DNA from: Cohnella caldifontis
GTDB lineage: Bacteria; Bacillota; Bacilli; Paenibacillales; Paenibacillaceae
Direction of reading: 5' to 3'
DNA: 64,000 nucleotides
Assembly: GCF_029360585.1 (NCBI RefSeq)
Contig: NZ_JAQZSJ010000014.1
Location: forward strand, 1-64,000
Part shown: piece by piece, positions 33,872-42,107 of the stretch
Numbering within the stretch: the stretch's first letter is position 1
Layout: each line of letters opens with the position of its first letter
Translations under genes and position numbers: made by a program
The notes under the pieces: generated by a model
Database searches by the model: none
What the model was told of the DNA's origin: nothing
What the model saw: the letters and a program-made list of their open reading frames with translations, nothing else

Positions 33872-34564
33872 ATGGCCGTAGTTGGCAAACAGAAACAACT
33901 TCTAATTTGGCCTAGACGGCCATTCTTGTTGGATAAGATGCTGGACGAAGGGGAAAGCCCAAATAAATGTGCGGCATGGTGTAAGGAGAATGGATTCGAT
34001 ATCTCTGTGCCGACGATGTTCGAATACGCAAGAAGGCGCAGAGCGGCGATTATCGGAGAGGTTCAGGCGGATAAACTGCGCTGTGGTAAGTCTAAAGGAA
34101 AACGTTTCGCCAACAATCCCAAAAGGGAAGAACGCAAAGCCTCACACATGACTGTGGACAAGGTAAAGCACGATTTAGAGCTTCTTGATGAAGTTATTCA
34201 AAAAGGCTTCGAGACACTTGCGAATATCGAGGAGATCAACCCTGCTACCGCCATCGCTGCTATCCAGTTGAAGCATAAGATCACAAATGGGACGCATGGT
34301 GGCTATACCGTTTACGGGATAGAGGAAATCAGGCTGCGCGAAGCCGCAAGGGAGAACGCCATATTAGCCGTTCTCCTTGAGTTTACCCCAGAGGACCAAC
34401 ATGCGGCAGTGATGGAGCGGATGGAGCAAGCAACTCAGGAATATTATGCGTCGATAGGCTTGGGTGAGGCTTACGCGCAGCAGATAGCAAGGAGTCAAAA
34501 GAGGAAAATGCGTGACGAAAGGGAGAACGCCCGTGATGGGCGTTCTCCATTGGGTCCCGCTTGA
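33872..34564 (+). CDS. Conserved-looking protein of unknown function downstream of the recombinases
   Basis: The 230-residue cytoplasmic protein starts at ATG 33872, with AAGGAG 9 bases upstream. The N-terminal part (LLDKMLDEGESPNKCAAWCK, then ISVPTMFEYARRRR) looks like a small helix-turn-helix that might bind DNA. It is followed by a very basic stretch (KSKGKRFANNPKREERK) and a long helical region. I do not recognise the family. It lies 60 bases after the recombinase on the same strand, so it may be an accessory factor for recombination or its directionality; that is inference from position only. Confidence 0.75.
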   Translation: MAVVGKQKQLLIWPRRPFLLDKMLDEGESPNKCAAWCKENGFDISVPTMFEYARRRRAAIIGEVQADKLRCGKSKGKRFANNPKREERKASHMTVDKVKHDLELLDEVIQKGFETLANIEEINPATAIAAIQLKHKITNGTHGGYTVYGIEEIRLREAARENAILAVLLEFTPEDQHAAVMERMEQATQEYYASIGLGEAYAQQIARSQKRKMRDERENARDGRSPLGPA

Positions 34565-34579
34565 AACTTGAACTGACCA

Positions 34580-34681
34580 ATGACAAACGCACAACCGGTC
34601 TCCATCCAACTCGTACGTAGCCTTATCCAACAATTCGACCAGTTTATGAATGCATCCACCTTTGAGCAACTGAAACATTGA
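34580..34681 (+). CDS. Possible 33-residue small protein
   Basis: A short frame (MTNAQPVSIQLVRSLIQQFD, ending STFEQLKH) follows the preceding gene by 15 bases. It looks helical and amphipathic, but no good ribosome site is visible. The remaining bases to 34862 show nothing recognisable. Confidence 0.25.
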   Translation: MTNAQPVSIQLVRSLIQQFDQFMNASTFEQLKH

Positions 34682-34862
34682 TGAATCTTATAATCAGCAA
34701 ATCACGTCATCCATTGACTAAATCGAAGCCGTTGAGTTAAGTTTCGTCCTTAACCCTTCTGCTGTAGCAAAAATTGTTTTTTGCGCTTCGGAGGGTGTTG
34801 GAATCTCTGGGGGCATGGAGCGTGTAGTTGTAGTCTTATGATTAGCTATCTCCAAAAATTTA

Positions 34863-35804
34863 TCATAATATTTGTGCTTTTGAGGTTACCCAACCATGAA
34901 TGGATTTAATAAGTTGAATTACCAACAAGGCATTTGCAAGTGCGATCTCAGATGTTTTTATCCAAGGGTCACTTGTTAACTTATCTCTATCATGTGCAGA
35001 ACTATTTCTGATACTTGAAATGGATTTAGCAATATCTCTATGCCTTGGATGTATTATTAATCTTCCTTTACCACTTAAGTAGTCAGCTATCTGTCCAATT
35101 CCATCACAACTTGTTAGGTCAACACCTTCCTTTACACCGATATACCGCAAATAATTCTCTAAAGACTGGCCAGAATGTTCACAAGACCTTTCAGGGTCAC
35201 TCTTATAATGCAAGAAAGCCAGTGTTAATCTGTCTTTTTCAGGATTCTCTAAGGAATGAAATAACTCAGGGCTTAGCCTTTTGGACAAAAACAATCTAAC
35301 AGCGATTTCTGAGTTTAATTGTACTTCATCGATTTCTAATTCATGAGGAGGATGCGCAATCGACTCACTTATTGAATAATTTGTACCATCAAATGTTATT
35401 AAATTAAGATCAACAGCCAACAGAAGTACGTTTTTTACGCTATCTGAATACTTATGATCTATTTTACAAAAGACTAACGTTTTTCTTATAGCGTCTACAT
35501 GCACAGTTGAGCTTTGCAAAAATCCACATAACACCTGGAATAGTTTTAAGTTCTGAAGATGTTTAGTGATAATTACCTTTTTATCATTTAATGAAAGATT
35601 CTTATCGTATTCCTCAACTATTTTATATAAATTTTCTGATTCATTCACCAAATCAAGGGATATAGATATTTTCAAGGCATTATTAACTGTTGTTCTGCTA
35701 AACCCTGTAAAAGCTATGATGTCTTTAATGCTACAAGGCATATTCCATGTTATGGCTTCGAGCACTTCTATTAAAGAACTCAAGCTAACACGGCCAAAGT
35801 TCAA
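34863..35804 (-). CDS. Winged-helix protein with HEPN-like RxxxxH motif
   Basis: The 313-residue protein begins with a helix-turn-helix (IKDIIAFTGFSRTTVNNALK at about residues 22-41). The C-terminal third is helical and contains SISSIRNSSAHDRDK, a match to the Rx4-6H signature of HEPN ribonuclease or nucleotidyl-binding domains. A TTG start at 35804 sits 8 bases after GAGGGGG inside the end of the upstream gene, so translation is coupled. It is AT-rich and lies in the recombinase cassette. HEPN proteins are frequent toxins or phage-defence effectors, but this identity is a motif-level inference. Confidence 0.65.
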   Translation of the reverse strand: MNFGRVSLSSLIEVLEAITWNMPCSIKDIIAFTGFSRTTVNNALKISISLDLVNESENLYKIVEEYDKNLSLNDKKVIITKHLQNLKLFQVLCGFLQSSTVHVDAIRKTLVFCKIDHKYSDSVKNVLLLAVDLNLITFDGTNYSISESIAHPPHELEIDEVQLNSEIAVRLFLSKRLSPELFHSLENPEKDRLTLAFLHYKSDPERSCEHSGQSLENYLRYIGVKEGVDLTSCDGIGQIADYLSGKGRLIIHPRHRDIAKSISSIRNSSAHDRDKLTSDPWIKTSEIALANALLVIQLIKSIHGWVTSKAQIL

Positions 35805-35807
35805 AAA

Positions 35808-36572
35808 CTATTCCCCCTCAATCTGCAATTCCAGTAATTCAATTTGCTTACGAAGAATTTGTATATCTCTCGTTTTTAGCCCAGTAGGGACTATTACCTG
35901 AGCAAACTTCCCCTCGCTCAACGAGAAATTAAATGTCTGTTTCGAGTCCATGGAATAATTATTTATATAAGTTCCCGAGTTTGTCACTGCAATCATATCC
36001 ACAATGTCCGGTTGTTGATATTTATTAGGAGTAGGGATGTATACTGTTTGATCTATCTCTTCTTCGTTTTGATGAATTTCAATTGTTTCGTTATGTAAAA
36101 AGACTCTGGCTTCATCAATTAGATTAGCGAATTGCGCTGACTGAATAAAGAGTTTTGCAGCATCCTGGCTAGCGTTTGCAGTTATTCCGAAATCACGATA
36201 AAGAATATTATCTAGTTGGTCGGGAAAGCGACCATCTCCTTGGTATCTCTGCACAAGCTCTGCATATAATTCAGGCTTCAAGAAGGCTTCTAGGATTGCT
36301 TCGTTTCGCTCTTCTTTACTTTTAGGATGTGTTATTTTTTCGCTTAGCTTACTTAAAGAATACCCATCATCTTTATCTAATAGACCAAACTGAACCATAG
36401 TAGAGATTCTTGTCCCTGCTAGACCATTTATTCTCTGGTATCCTAAAGCAATAGAAATTTGATCTCGATCCAATTTACCACTACCGAGCTTCGATTTAAC
36501 AAGCTTTGTATCTTCGATTGCCTTCTCGAGACTAGCGCTGGGATAAGACCTACTTCGTTCCTTTTTGGCCAT
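35808..36572 (-). CDS. Unknown protein partner of the HEPN-motif gene
   Basis: The 254-residue cytoplasmic protein has a basic start (MAKKERSRSYPSASLEKAIE) and a winged-helix-like region (ALGYQRINGLAGTRISTMVQ followed by FGLLDKDDGYSLSKLSEKI) that resembles DUF5343-type domains. Its second half has no recognised domain. It ends with a leucine-rich helix (LRKQIELLELQIEGE) that could dimerise. Its stop codon is 3 bases before the HEPN-motif gene's start, indicating a strict two-gene operon of antitoxin/effector or sensor/effector layout. Which member is toxic, if any, is not known. Confidence 0.7.
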   Translation of the reverse strand: MAKKERSRSYPSASLEKAIEDTKLVKSKLGSGKLDRDQISIALGYQRINGLAGTRISTMVQFGLLDKDDGYSLSKLSEKITHPKSKEERNEAILEAFLKPELYAELVQRYQGDGRFPDQLDNILYRDFGITANASQDAAKLFIQSAQFANLIDEARVFLHNETIEIHQNEEEIDQTVYIPTPNKYQQPDIVDMIAVTNSGTYINNYSMDSKQTFNFSLSEGKFAQVIVPTGLKTRDIQILRKQIELLELQIEGE

Positions 36573-36657
36573 GCTTTACCTCCTCAGCTTTTTCCTAATT
36601 ATAACACATTACTTTTAACCTAGTATTAGGCATCCCTTGCCAACAACCAAACTTCTC

Positions 36658-36785
36658 CGTCACTTATGGCACTGTTTACCCGATTAATTTAATTGCACTG
36701 TACACCGGCTCCAGAAGAAGCACGCACATCAGCTGTTGAGGGTAGGTCATGTAGTCGAAGGAGAGCTTCTTGTCGGCGTAAGGGA
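36658..36785 (-). pseudogene. Decayed 3' end of a second rlmH copy with attachment copy A4
   Basis: On the minus strand the DNA reads ADKKLSFDYMTYPQQLMCVL then LLEPVYSAIKLI, closely parallel to the true RlmH end ([32 protein letters not shown]). An in-frame stop then interrupts it, followed by a degenerate core ending CCATAAGTGACGG (36658-36670 on the plus strand). Only about 40 codons remain and there is no 5' part. This is what repeated insertion at rlmH leaves behind. Confidence 0.8.
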
Positions 36786-36816
36786 ATTTCTCCTTCGCAA
36801 ATGTGAAATGAATGCT

Positions 36817-37512
36817 TTAAAAGTTTTCTGGCAATTCTTCTTCACTAATACTTTGAGTAAATTTGTTACCTTTTGAAGTTGTAAATGTAATCTTATAAGT
36901 AGGTACTTTATAATCTTCTGCTTCCATCATGTAAGTATTATCCTTAAAAAAAGTTGCTTTTACCTTATTTCCATAAAGATCATATCCATTACTGAGTAAA
37001 TATCTTTGTAAATCGCTAAATGGAATTTCTGTATTATAATTATATTTTTTCTGAATAAGATCATCAACAACTGGTTTCAATAAGATATTAATACTGAACA
37101 CAAGTTTTATACTTCCTCCTGCCTCTATTGTTATGGGAAAGCCAACATTCTTGTTATTTATGGTCACCTTGTTTACGATATTGCTGTAGTAAAACATCTT
37201 GCCGTTAGTTATCTGAGTTAGTTTGTGATCAATAATTGAAATTGTTCTTTTTGAATTATTTGAAAGTAAAACACTATAATTTAAAGGAATAAGCGCTGAT
37301 CCTGTGTCTCCGATGTTCAAATCTTTATAAAGTACAGTCTCATCATGAGATGATTCAATGAGTGCGATATCAATAATTTCCTGATTATCCTTTCGATCTC
37401 TCTGAATTGTATAATAAGTGGAGAATATGCCTGAGATGATTGAAAATAATAAAGCAATAAAAGATATCCAAAGTGTTAATTTTTCATTTCTCGACAAGTG
37501 ATTTCTACCCAT
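36817..37512 (-). CDS. Single-pass membrane protein of unknown function
   Basis: The 231-residue protein has one N-terminal hydrophobic helix (TLWISFIALLFSIISGIFS at about residues 13-31) followed by a soluble beta-rich domain (KVTINNKNVGFPITIEAGGS, then IKLVFSINILL). The ATG at 37512 is served by AAGGAG 12 bases upstream; the in-frame ATG at 37548 has only a poor site. It is AT-rich like the recombinase cassette. It is the only gene between the decayed rlmH end and the true rlmH, so it is a one-gene remnant cassette. Family not recognised. Confidence 0.7.
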   Translation of the reverse strand: MGRNHLSRNEKLTLWISFIALLFSIISGIFSTYYTIQRDRKDNQEIIDIALIESSHDETVLYKDLNIGDTGSALIPLNYSVLLSNNSKRTISIIDHKLTQITNGKMFYYSNIVNKVTINNKNVGFPITIEAGGSIKLVFSINILLKPVVDDLIQKKYNYNTEIPFSDLQRYLLSNGYDLYGNKVKATFFKDNTYMMEAEDYKVPTYKITFTTSKGNKFTQSISEEELPENF

Positions 37513-37766
37513 GTAATGGATAAACTCCTTAATAAGTGTATTGTGCATTCCGCCTAACGTTTATTTTGCGAAGTTCGCAAATAACCCTCATCCGAAAAAG
37601 AATTTACGAAATCCGATGTATTCACAATTATACCACGGGTATAGAAAACATTGTCGTATTGGTCATACAAAAGTCCCCCTAGAGCCTATCTCTAGAGGGA
37701 TGTCTCTATAGCACCTTCCTCCAAGACTCTGCTGTCTTCTTTCCCCTTATTGACATTCGAATTTTT

Positions 37767-37790
37767 CGCCGTCACTTATGGTAAGGTTCC
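37767..37790. repeat. Attachment-type sequence at the true rlmH 3' end (A5)
   Basis: On the minus strand GGAACCTTACCATAAGTGAC followed by GGCG spans the last codons of rlmH (G-E-P-Y-H-K-stop) and the following bases. It is the chromosomal counterpart of copies A1-A4 and the presumed cassette insertion point. Confidence 0.8.
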
Positions 37791-38251
37791 CCCCGATTGA
37801 TCCTGAACGCCCGATAAATCTGCTCCAGCAAGATCACCCGCATAAGCTGATGCGGGTACGTCATGCGGCCAAACGATAGCTTCTTATCCGCGCGTGAGAG
37901 AACGGTCAACGACAGGCCAAGCGAGCCACCGATGACGAAGGCGACGGAACCGCCGCCGTAGACGGCCTGCTTGTCCATATAAGCGGCGAATTGCTCGCTG
38001 GACCAGGTCTCGCCGTCGATGGCGAGCGCGACGACATGCGCGTCCGGCTTCAAGGCGGCCAGGATGCGCTCGCCTTCGCGCGCGCGGACTTGCTCTTCTT
38101 CCGCCGGACTCATGGAGTCCGGCGTTTTCTCGTCGGGGAGTTCGCGAATGTCCAAGCGGGCGTAAGCCCCCAACCGTTTGGCATATTCCGCCACTCCGTC
38201 CGACCAATACTTCTCTTTCAGTTTGCCTACGCATACGACCTGAATGTGCAT
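37772..38251 (-). CDS. rlmH: 23S rRNA (pseudouridine1915-N3)-methyltransferase RlmH
   Basis: The 159-residue SPOUT methyltransferase begins [20 protein letters not shown], has the SAM-knot region ([12 protein letters not shown]) and ends in the invariant [14 protein letters not shown]. It methylates N3 of pseudouridine 1915 in 23S rRNA helix 69. The length is exactly that of the family (155-160). The gene is intact. Its last six codons are the insertion target of SCC elements in staphylococci, and here too the adjoining downstream DNA carries four more copies or remnants of that end. Confidence 0.97.
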   Translation of the reverse strand: MHIQVVCVGKLKEKYWSDGVAEYAKRLGAYARLDIRELPDEKTPDSMSPAEEEQVRAREGERILAALKPDAHVVALAIDGETWSSEQFAAYMDKQAVYGGGSVAFVIGGSLGLSLTVLSRADKKLSFGRMTYPHQLMRVILLEQIYRAFRINRGEPYHK

Positions 38252-38324
38252 GGAATTCCGATCCTCCTGGATGACACCCTTATGCTTCTCAGCTTATCCG
38301 AATCCACACCCTTCAGACAACGAG

Positions 38325-38354
38325 CAAAAAACCGGCCCCGATTCGGAGCCGGCT
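38325..38354 (-). terminator. Terminator of the lipoprotein amidohydrolase gene
   Basis: On the minus strand, AGCCGGCTCCGAATCGGGGC forms a stem with the CCGGT that follows, then TTTTTT. It lies 8 bases beyond the stop codon. Confidence 0.8.
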
Positions 38355-38361
38355 TCGCCGC

Positions 38362-39543
38362 TTACCCACTACTCATATCCACGGAATGATCGATCAGAAT
38401 CTTGCCCGCTTCGAACTTTGTCAGATGGCTCATGTCGGGTGCCTGATCGCCCGTCAAATTCAGCTTGCGGATGGCTTCCAGCTGCGTCTTCGAAGCGGGC
38501 TCGGCTTGAATGATCGCGTCGAAATTGTCGTGCGCGATGCGGCGGGCGACAACCGGATCGTCGATCAGGTCGATGACGCGGTACATCGACTCGACCGCCG
38601 CTTCTTCGCTCTGCAAGCCGTATCCCGAATCGGTGCTGAGGAGGAAGCGATCGGAGTACTTCTTCATCACCGGAATGAAATCCTTCAGCGTATTGCCGCT
38701 ATCAGGGCTCAAGTCCGTAAACCCGGCGAAGAAGTCGGCGTATAGGTTCGGATGCGCGCCCATCAGCCTGTCTATGTTCTCAGGCGAATTGTAGGTATTG
38801 ATGTGTCCGAAAATGAAAATCGTGTTCGGGTAAGCGTCCAGCGCTTGTTCCAGCTTGCTTACGGGTTCACCGTTCGGCGGATCGATATGGAGCAGGATCG
38901 GAACCTTGTATTCCGCGCACAGCTCGTAGATTTGAGGAAGATAACCGTCCATCGGGTCGTTGGCTTTCCAGGCCACCTTCGAGACCATCGGGGAATACGA
39001 CGATGCGCCCGCGATCTCGCCTAATCCGAAATAGCCTCGTTCCAACATGCTCCGTACGTGCTCCAGGCTGGACTTATCGTGCAGATCGATACCGGAGAAG
39101 TAGGGTATGAACAAGTCCGGGTGCTGCACGTAAGCATTCCACGCGTTTTCGTCCGTATCCATCGCGCTTGGCTCCGAGACGTCCCCGAATAAGACGACGC
39201 GGCGAACGGCGTCCCGTTCCCATGTACCTATCATCCTCCAATAGGCATCGCCGCTCGCGTCGTGGTTGTGCGTGTCCGTCAAGCCGAAGTCGCGGTATTG
39301 GGCAACGAGCTCATCGAGCGTTTTCCGTTTGGGAATTTCGCCGCTCGGCGTCGGCACTGGGTGGGTCTCCATAACGGAGTCCGTCGCGGCTGCGGCCGGA
39401 CTTAGGGTTGCTGACGGATCAGAACTCCCTGTCTTGGAGTCCGCCGCATCCCATTGACATCCGGATAACGCGCCCCATAAGAGCAGTGCCGTTACAATTC
39501 CATAGAATAACCGGTTTCTCTTCCCGAATGAGACTGGACGCAA
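38362..39543 (-). CDS. Amidohydrolase-family lipoprotein (TIM-barrel metal hydrolase)
   Basis: The 393-residue protein starts at TTG 39543, with GGAGG 7 bases upstream. This gives a textbook lipoprotein signal (GIVTALLLWGALSGC, lipidated Cys at residue 29). The open frame to 39645 would bury the signal. A Ser/Pro/Thr-rich linker leads to an amidohydrolase-2/TatD-like barrel with the metal-binding THNHD near residue 92, later HIDPPNGE, IFGHINTYN and STDSGYG. It acts outside the membrane. The substrate is unknown. Confidence 0.85.
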   Translation of the reverse strand: MRPVSFGKRNRLFYGIVTALLLWGALSGCQWDAADSKTGSSDPSATLSPAAAATDSVMETHPVPTPSGEIPKRKTLDELVAQYRDFGLTDTHNHDASGDAYWRMIGTWERDAVRRVVLFGDVSEPSAMDTDENAWNAYVQHPDLFIPYFSGIDLHDKSSLEHVRSMLERGYFGLGEIAGASSYSPMVSKVAWKANDPMDGYLPQIYELCAEYKVPILLHIDPPNGEPVSKLEQALDAYPNTIFIFGHINTYNSPENIDRLMGAHPNLYADFFAGFTDLSPDSGNTLKDFIPVMKKYSDRFLLSTDSGYGLQSEEAAVESMYRVIDLIDDPVVARRIAHDNFDAIIQAEPASKTQLEAIRKLNLTGDQAPDMSHLTKFEAGKILIDHSVDMSSG

Positions 39544-39751
39544 GCGACGGCCTCCTTCACGGATCGGAACGAACCGAGCGACTCGTACCCGTTCGATGCC
39601 GTGATGATATGAAATTCCCATGCTAATCCGAATCCTATCATTCATGGAACGTCATGAATAGTTCCCAATCTCACAGTCTAGGGATATTCTCCGCTAATCG
39701 TCACGATCACAGACGACCTCCGCAGATATCCTGGAGGCGTACGGAACGGCA

Positions 39752-39976
39752 TCAACCGTTGTCTCCCGCTCCCGTACCGCCTATAATCGCCTGCACCCGC
39801 CCGACTTGCCCGTCACACAATCGGACCTTAATGCCATGCGGATGAGTCGGCGAATTCGTCAAAATATCCTTTACGATCCCGCGCGTCAGCGCGCCGGTCC
39901 GCTGGTCTTTCTTCAGCACGATGTCGACTTCCAAACCCGGGCGAACGGCGCTCCGGACTTTCCCGCTTCCTGCCAT
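39752..39976 (-). CDS. ywbE: YwbE family protein
   Basis: The 74-residue protein matches the short conserved YwbE (DUF2196) pattern: GLEVDIVLKKDQRTGALTRG, VKDILTNSPTHPHGIKVRL and DGQVGRVQAI. It is a small basic beta-rich cytoplasmic protein. The molecular role is not established. It is a stand-alone gene between the amidohydrolase and the YhgE-like gene. Confidence 0.92.
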   Translation of the reverse strand: MAGSGKVRSAVRPGLEVDIVLKKDQRTGALTRGIVKDILTNSPTHPHGIKVRLCDGQVGRVQAIIGGTGAGDNG

Positions 39977-40042
39977 AGCCTGCGCTCTCTCCGTTTCCGT
40001 CTCGCAATTTGCCCATATCGTACCATACTGCCCCGGAAAACC

Positions 40043-40071
40043 AAAAACCCGACCCCTATCAGGAGGTCGGG
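40043..40071 (-). terminator. Terminator of the YhgE-like gene
   Basis: On the minus strand, CCCGACC-N9-GGTCGGG is followed by TTTTTGG. It lies 22 bases after the stop codon. Confidence 0.8.
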
Positions 40072-40092
40072 TATCGGTGGAGTGATGAATGC

Positions 40093-41295
40093 TTACCCCT
40101 GCTTCGCCGGAACCGTCGCTGCCGCCAGCTCGGCTGTCTTCGCGACTCGAGCCTTATCGGGCCGCAGCGCCGATGCCAGCAGCACGACGAGACTCACGCC
40201 CGCGATGCCCCACAGCACGCCGTACGGCAGACTCATGCCGGAATCGCCGCCGAAGTACATGAGGCTCCGCAGCCCGGAAGCGACGTAGCGGAACGGCGTC
40301 CAGGAATACAGCCAATCCTGCGTGACCTGCGGCAGAAACTCGGGCGCCAAACTCAGAATCGGCAGCGAGAAGAACAGCAGCAGCACCAGCAGCGCGACCG
40401 CCGGAATGCCGAGCCAGTTGAACAGCGCCGACTGCATCAGGAAGAACGCGGCGGCCGCCAGCCAGAGGAACAGCCACACCGCTCCGATGTCGGCCATCTC
40501 CATCCCGTACCAGGAATGCGCCATCCAGACGAGGAACCCGGAAACGCCCGCTGCCAGCGCCAAGCCGGCGATCGTCTGCCCTGCCGCCGCGCCCCAAGCG
40601 CCGCCGGCCCTTCTCGCCCCCTGGCCCGCCAGGAAGAGGAACACGCTCATGATGAGCGAACCCATCCACGCGATCTGGGTCAGCATCACCGGCGCGCTGC
40701 CGTTGCCGTTGCCGGATCCGACCGCATGCACCGAAGCCTCTTCCACCTGGAAAGGAGCCAGCAGCGCCTGCACCTTCCCGACCGGGATTTGCTCCGTTTG
40801 TTGACCGACCATCTGCAGCGCTTGCTTGCTTAATTCCGTGCCGACGTTCTGCGCGACCTGCTGCAGGATCGTCCTCACCGCCGATACGCCTTGCGCATTC
40901 ATCCCTTCGTTCATATACAGCTTCACCTTCGCCGTCTTCGGTTCCGGACCGGCGAGGGACATTACGCCCGCGCTGAAGTCAGCCGGAATGACCAGCGCCC
41001 CGTACGCCTCCTGCCGATCCAACGCCGCAAGCGCCGCTTCTTCCGAGTCGGCCCGGATCCATTTCACCGGCAGCTGCGCCAGACCCTCGACTTTCTCCTG
41101 CACCATCTTCCCGACCGCCAGCTGCCCGCCCCCGGGCAGGTCCGCCGGTTGGTCGAGCACCGCCAGCACGACCGGCAGCGCCTTCGGTTTCGCCCCGAGC
41201 ACCGATCCCATCATCGCGAGCCCGAAAATCATCAGCACCGCCAACGCCGCGCCAACCGCGATCCTGACGAACTTTTGCCTGAAAAATACCGACAT
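40093..41295 (-). CDS. YhgE/Pip-type ABC-2-like membrane protein
   Basis: The 400-residue protein has an N-terminal TM segment (VGAALAVLMIFGLAMMGSVL), then a roughly 170-residue extracytoplasmic domain (from VVLAVLDQPADLPGGG to about residue 215), then five more TM helices. This is the layout of YhgE/Pip and DUF3533 ABC-2-type proteins linked to phage receptors, secretion or drug efflux. It is divergent from a TetR gene of the YhgD type, and repeated TGTTCAT boxes lie between them. The exported substrate is unknown. Confidence 0.85.
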   Translation of the reverse strand: MSVFFRQKFVRIAVGAALAVLMIFGLAMMGSVLGAKPKALPVVLAVLDQPADLPGGGQLAVGKMVQEKVEGLAQLPVKWIRADSEEAALAALDRQEAYGALVIPADFSAGVMSLAGPEPKTAKVKLYMNEGMNAQGVSAVRTILQQVAQNVGTELSKQALQMVGQQTEQIPVGKVQALLAPFQVEEASVHAVGSGNGNGSAPVMLTQIAWMGSLIMSVFLFLAGQGARRAGGAWGAAAGQTIAGLALAAGVSGFLVWMAHSWYGMEMADIGAVWLFLWLAAAAFFLMQSALFNWLGIPAVALLVLLLFFSLPILSLAPEFLPQVTQDWLYSWTPFRYVASGLRSLMYFGGDSGMSLPYGVLWGIAGVSLVVLLASALRPDKARVAKTAELAAATVPAKQG

Positions 41296-41317
41296 CTCTC
41301 TCCCACCCTCTCATTTT

Positions 41318-41435
41318 ATGAACAAGTTGTTGATTAATGATCACACTGTTCATTATAATGATGGGAGAAAAAGCTTCAATCATCAGTATGGCACAGACTG
41401 TTCATTAATGGACACCGCTAACCGGCAGTGTTCAT
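41318..41435. promoter_or_regulatory. TGTTCAT box cluster in the yhgE-like/TetR divergent region
   Basis: ATGAACA at 41318-41324 and TGTTCAT at 41347-41353, 41399-41405 and 41429-41435. The copy at 41399-41414 forms a near-palindrome (TGTTCATTAATGGACA). These are likely operator sites of the TetR regulator. Confidence 0.6.
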
Positions 41436-41486
41436 AAACCCGCTCATTTTCCGCGCCAAACCGCCAAAGGAGTTGACCCGAGCGCC

Positions 41487-42107
41487 ATGACGGACAAAAC
41501 CGCCGACCGCCGCACCCAACGCACCAAGAAGCTGCTGCGCCAAGCGCTGCTCGAACTCATCGACGAGAAAGGGCTGGAGAGCATCACGGTCAGCGACTTG
41601 ACCACCCGGGCGGAGATCAACCGGGGCACGTTCTACTTACATTATAAGGATGTCTACGATCTGCTTGAGCAGATGCAGTCGGAAATTTTGGACGGATTGG
41701 CGCGGCTGGCCATGGAAGTCGATTTCCTGGACATTATCGCGCATGCGAAGCGCAATGAACCGTATCCCGGGCTGTTGTCCATTTTCGAGTATTGGGATTT
41801 CCATGCGGATTTCTTCAAAGCCATGCTCGGCCCCAAAGGCGACCCCTCGTTCGCGCCGCGGGTGAAGCAGATGATGAAAGACAAAATCTACGGCAAAGTG
41901 GTCGGCGTACTCAACGCTTCGCGGGTGTCCGAGGCCGGCGTCCCCCTCGATTACATCCTGGCTTACATGACGTCCGCCAACCTAGGCGTCATCCAGCATT
42001 GGTACGACACCGGCAAGACGAAGACGGCCCGCGAAATGGCGACGATCATGACCCGCCTGGCGGGGCTTGGCCCGATCGTCGCATCGGGTATCCTTCCCGG
42101 TTCATGA
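41487..42107 (+). CDS. TetR/AcrR family transcriptional regulator (YhgD-like)
   Basis: The 206-residue protein has helix-turn-helix SITVSDLTTRAEINRGTFYL at about residues 32-51 and a TetR_C_7-type sensor domain (EYWDFHADFFKAMLGPKGDP). It is divergent from the YhgE-like gene, as in other Bacillales, and most likely represses it through the TGTTCAT boxes. Its 3' end overlaps 62 bases of the convergent CBO0543-type gene. Confidence 0.9.
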   Translation: MTDKTADRRTQRTKKLLRQALLELIDEKGLESITVSDLTTRAEINRGTFYLHYKDVYDLLEQMQSEILDGLARLAMEVDFLDIIAHAKRNEPYPGLLSIFEYWDFHADFFKAMLGPKGDPSFAPRVKQMMKDKIYGKVVGVLNASRVSEAGVPLDYILAYMTSANLGVIQHWYDTGKTKTAREMATIMTRLAGLGPIVASGILPGS

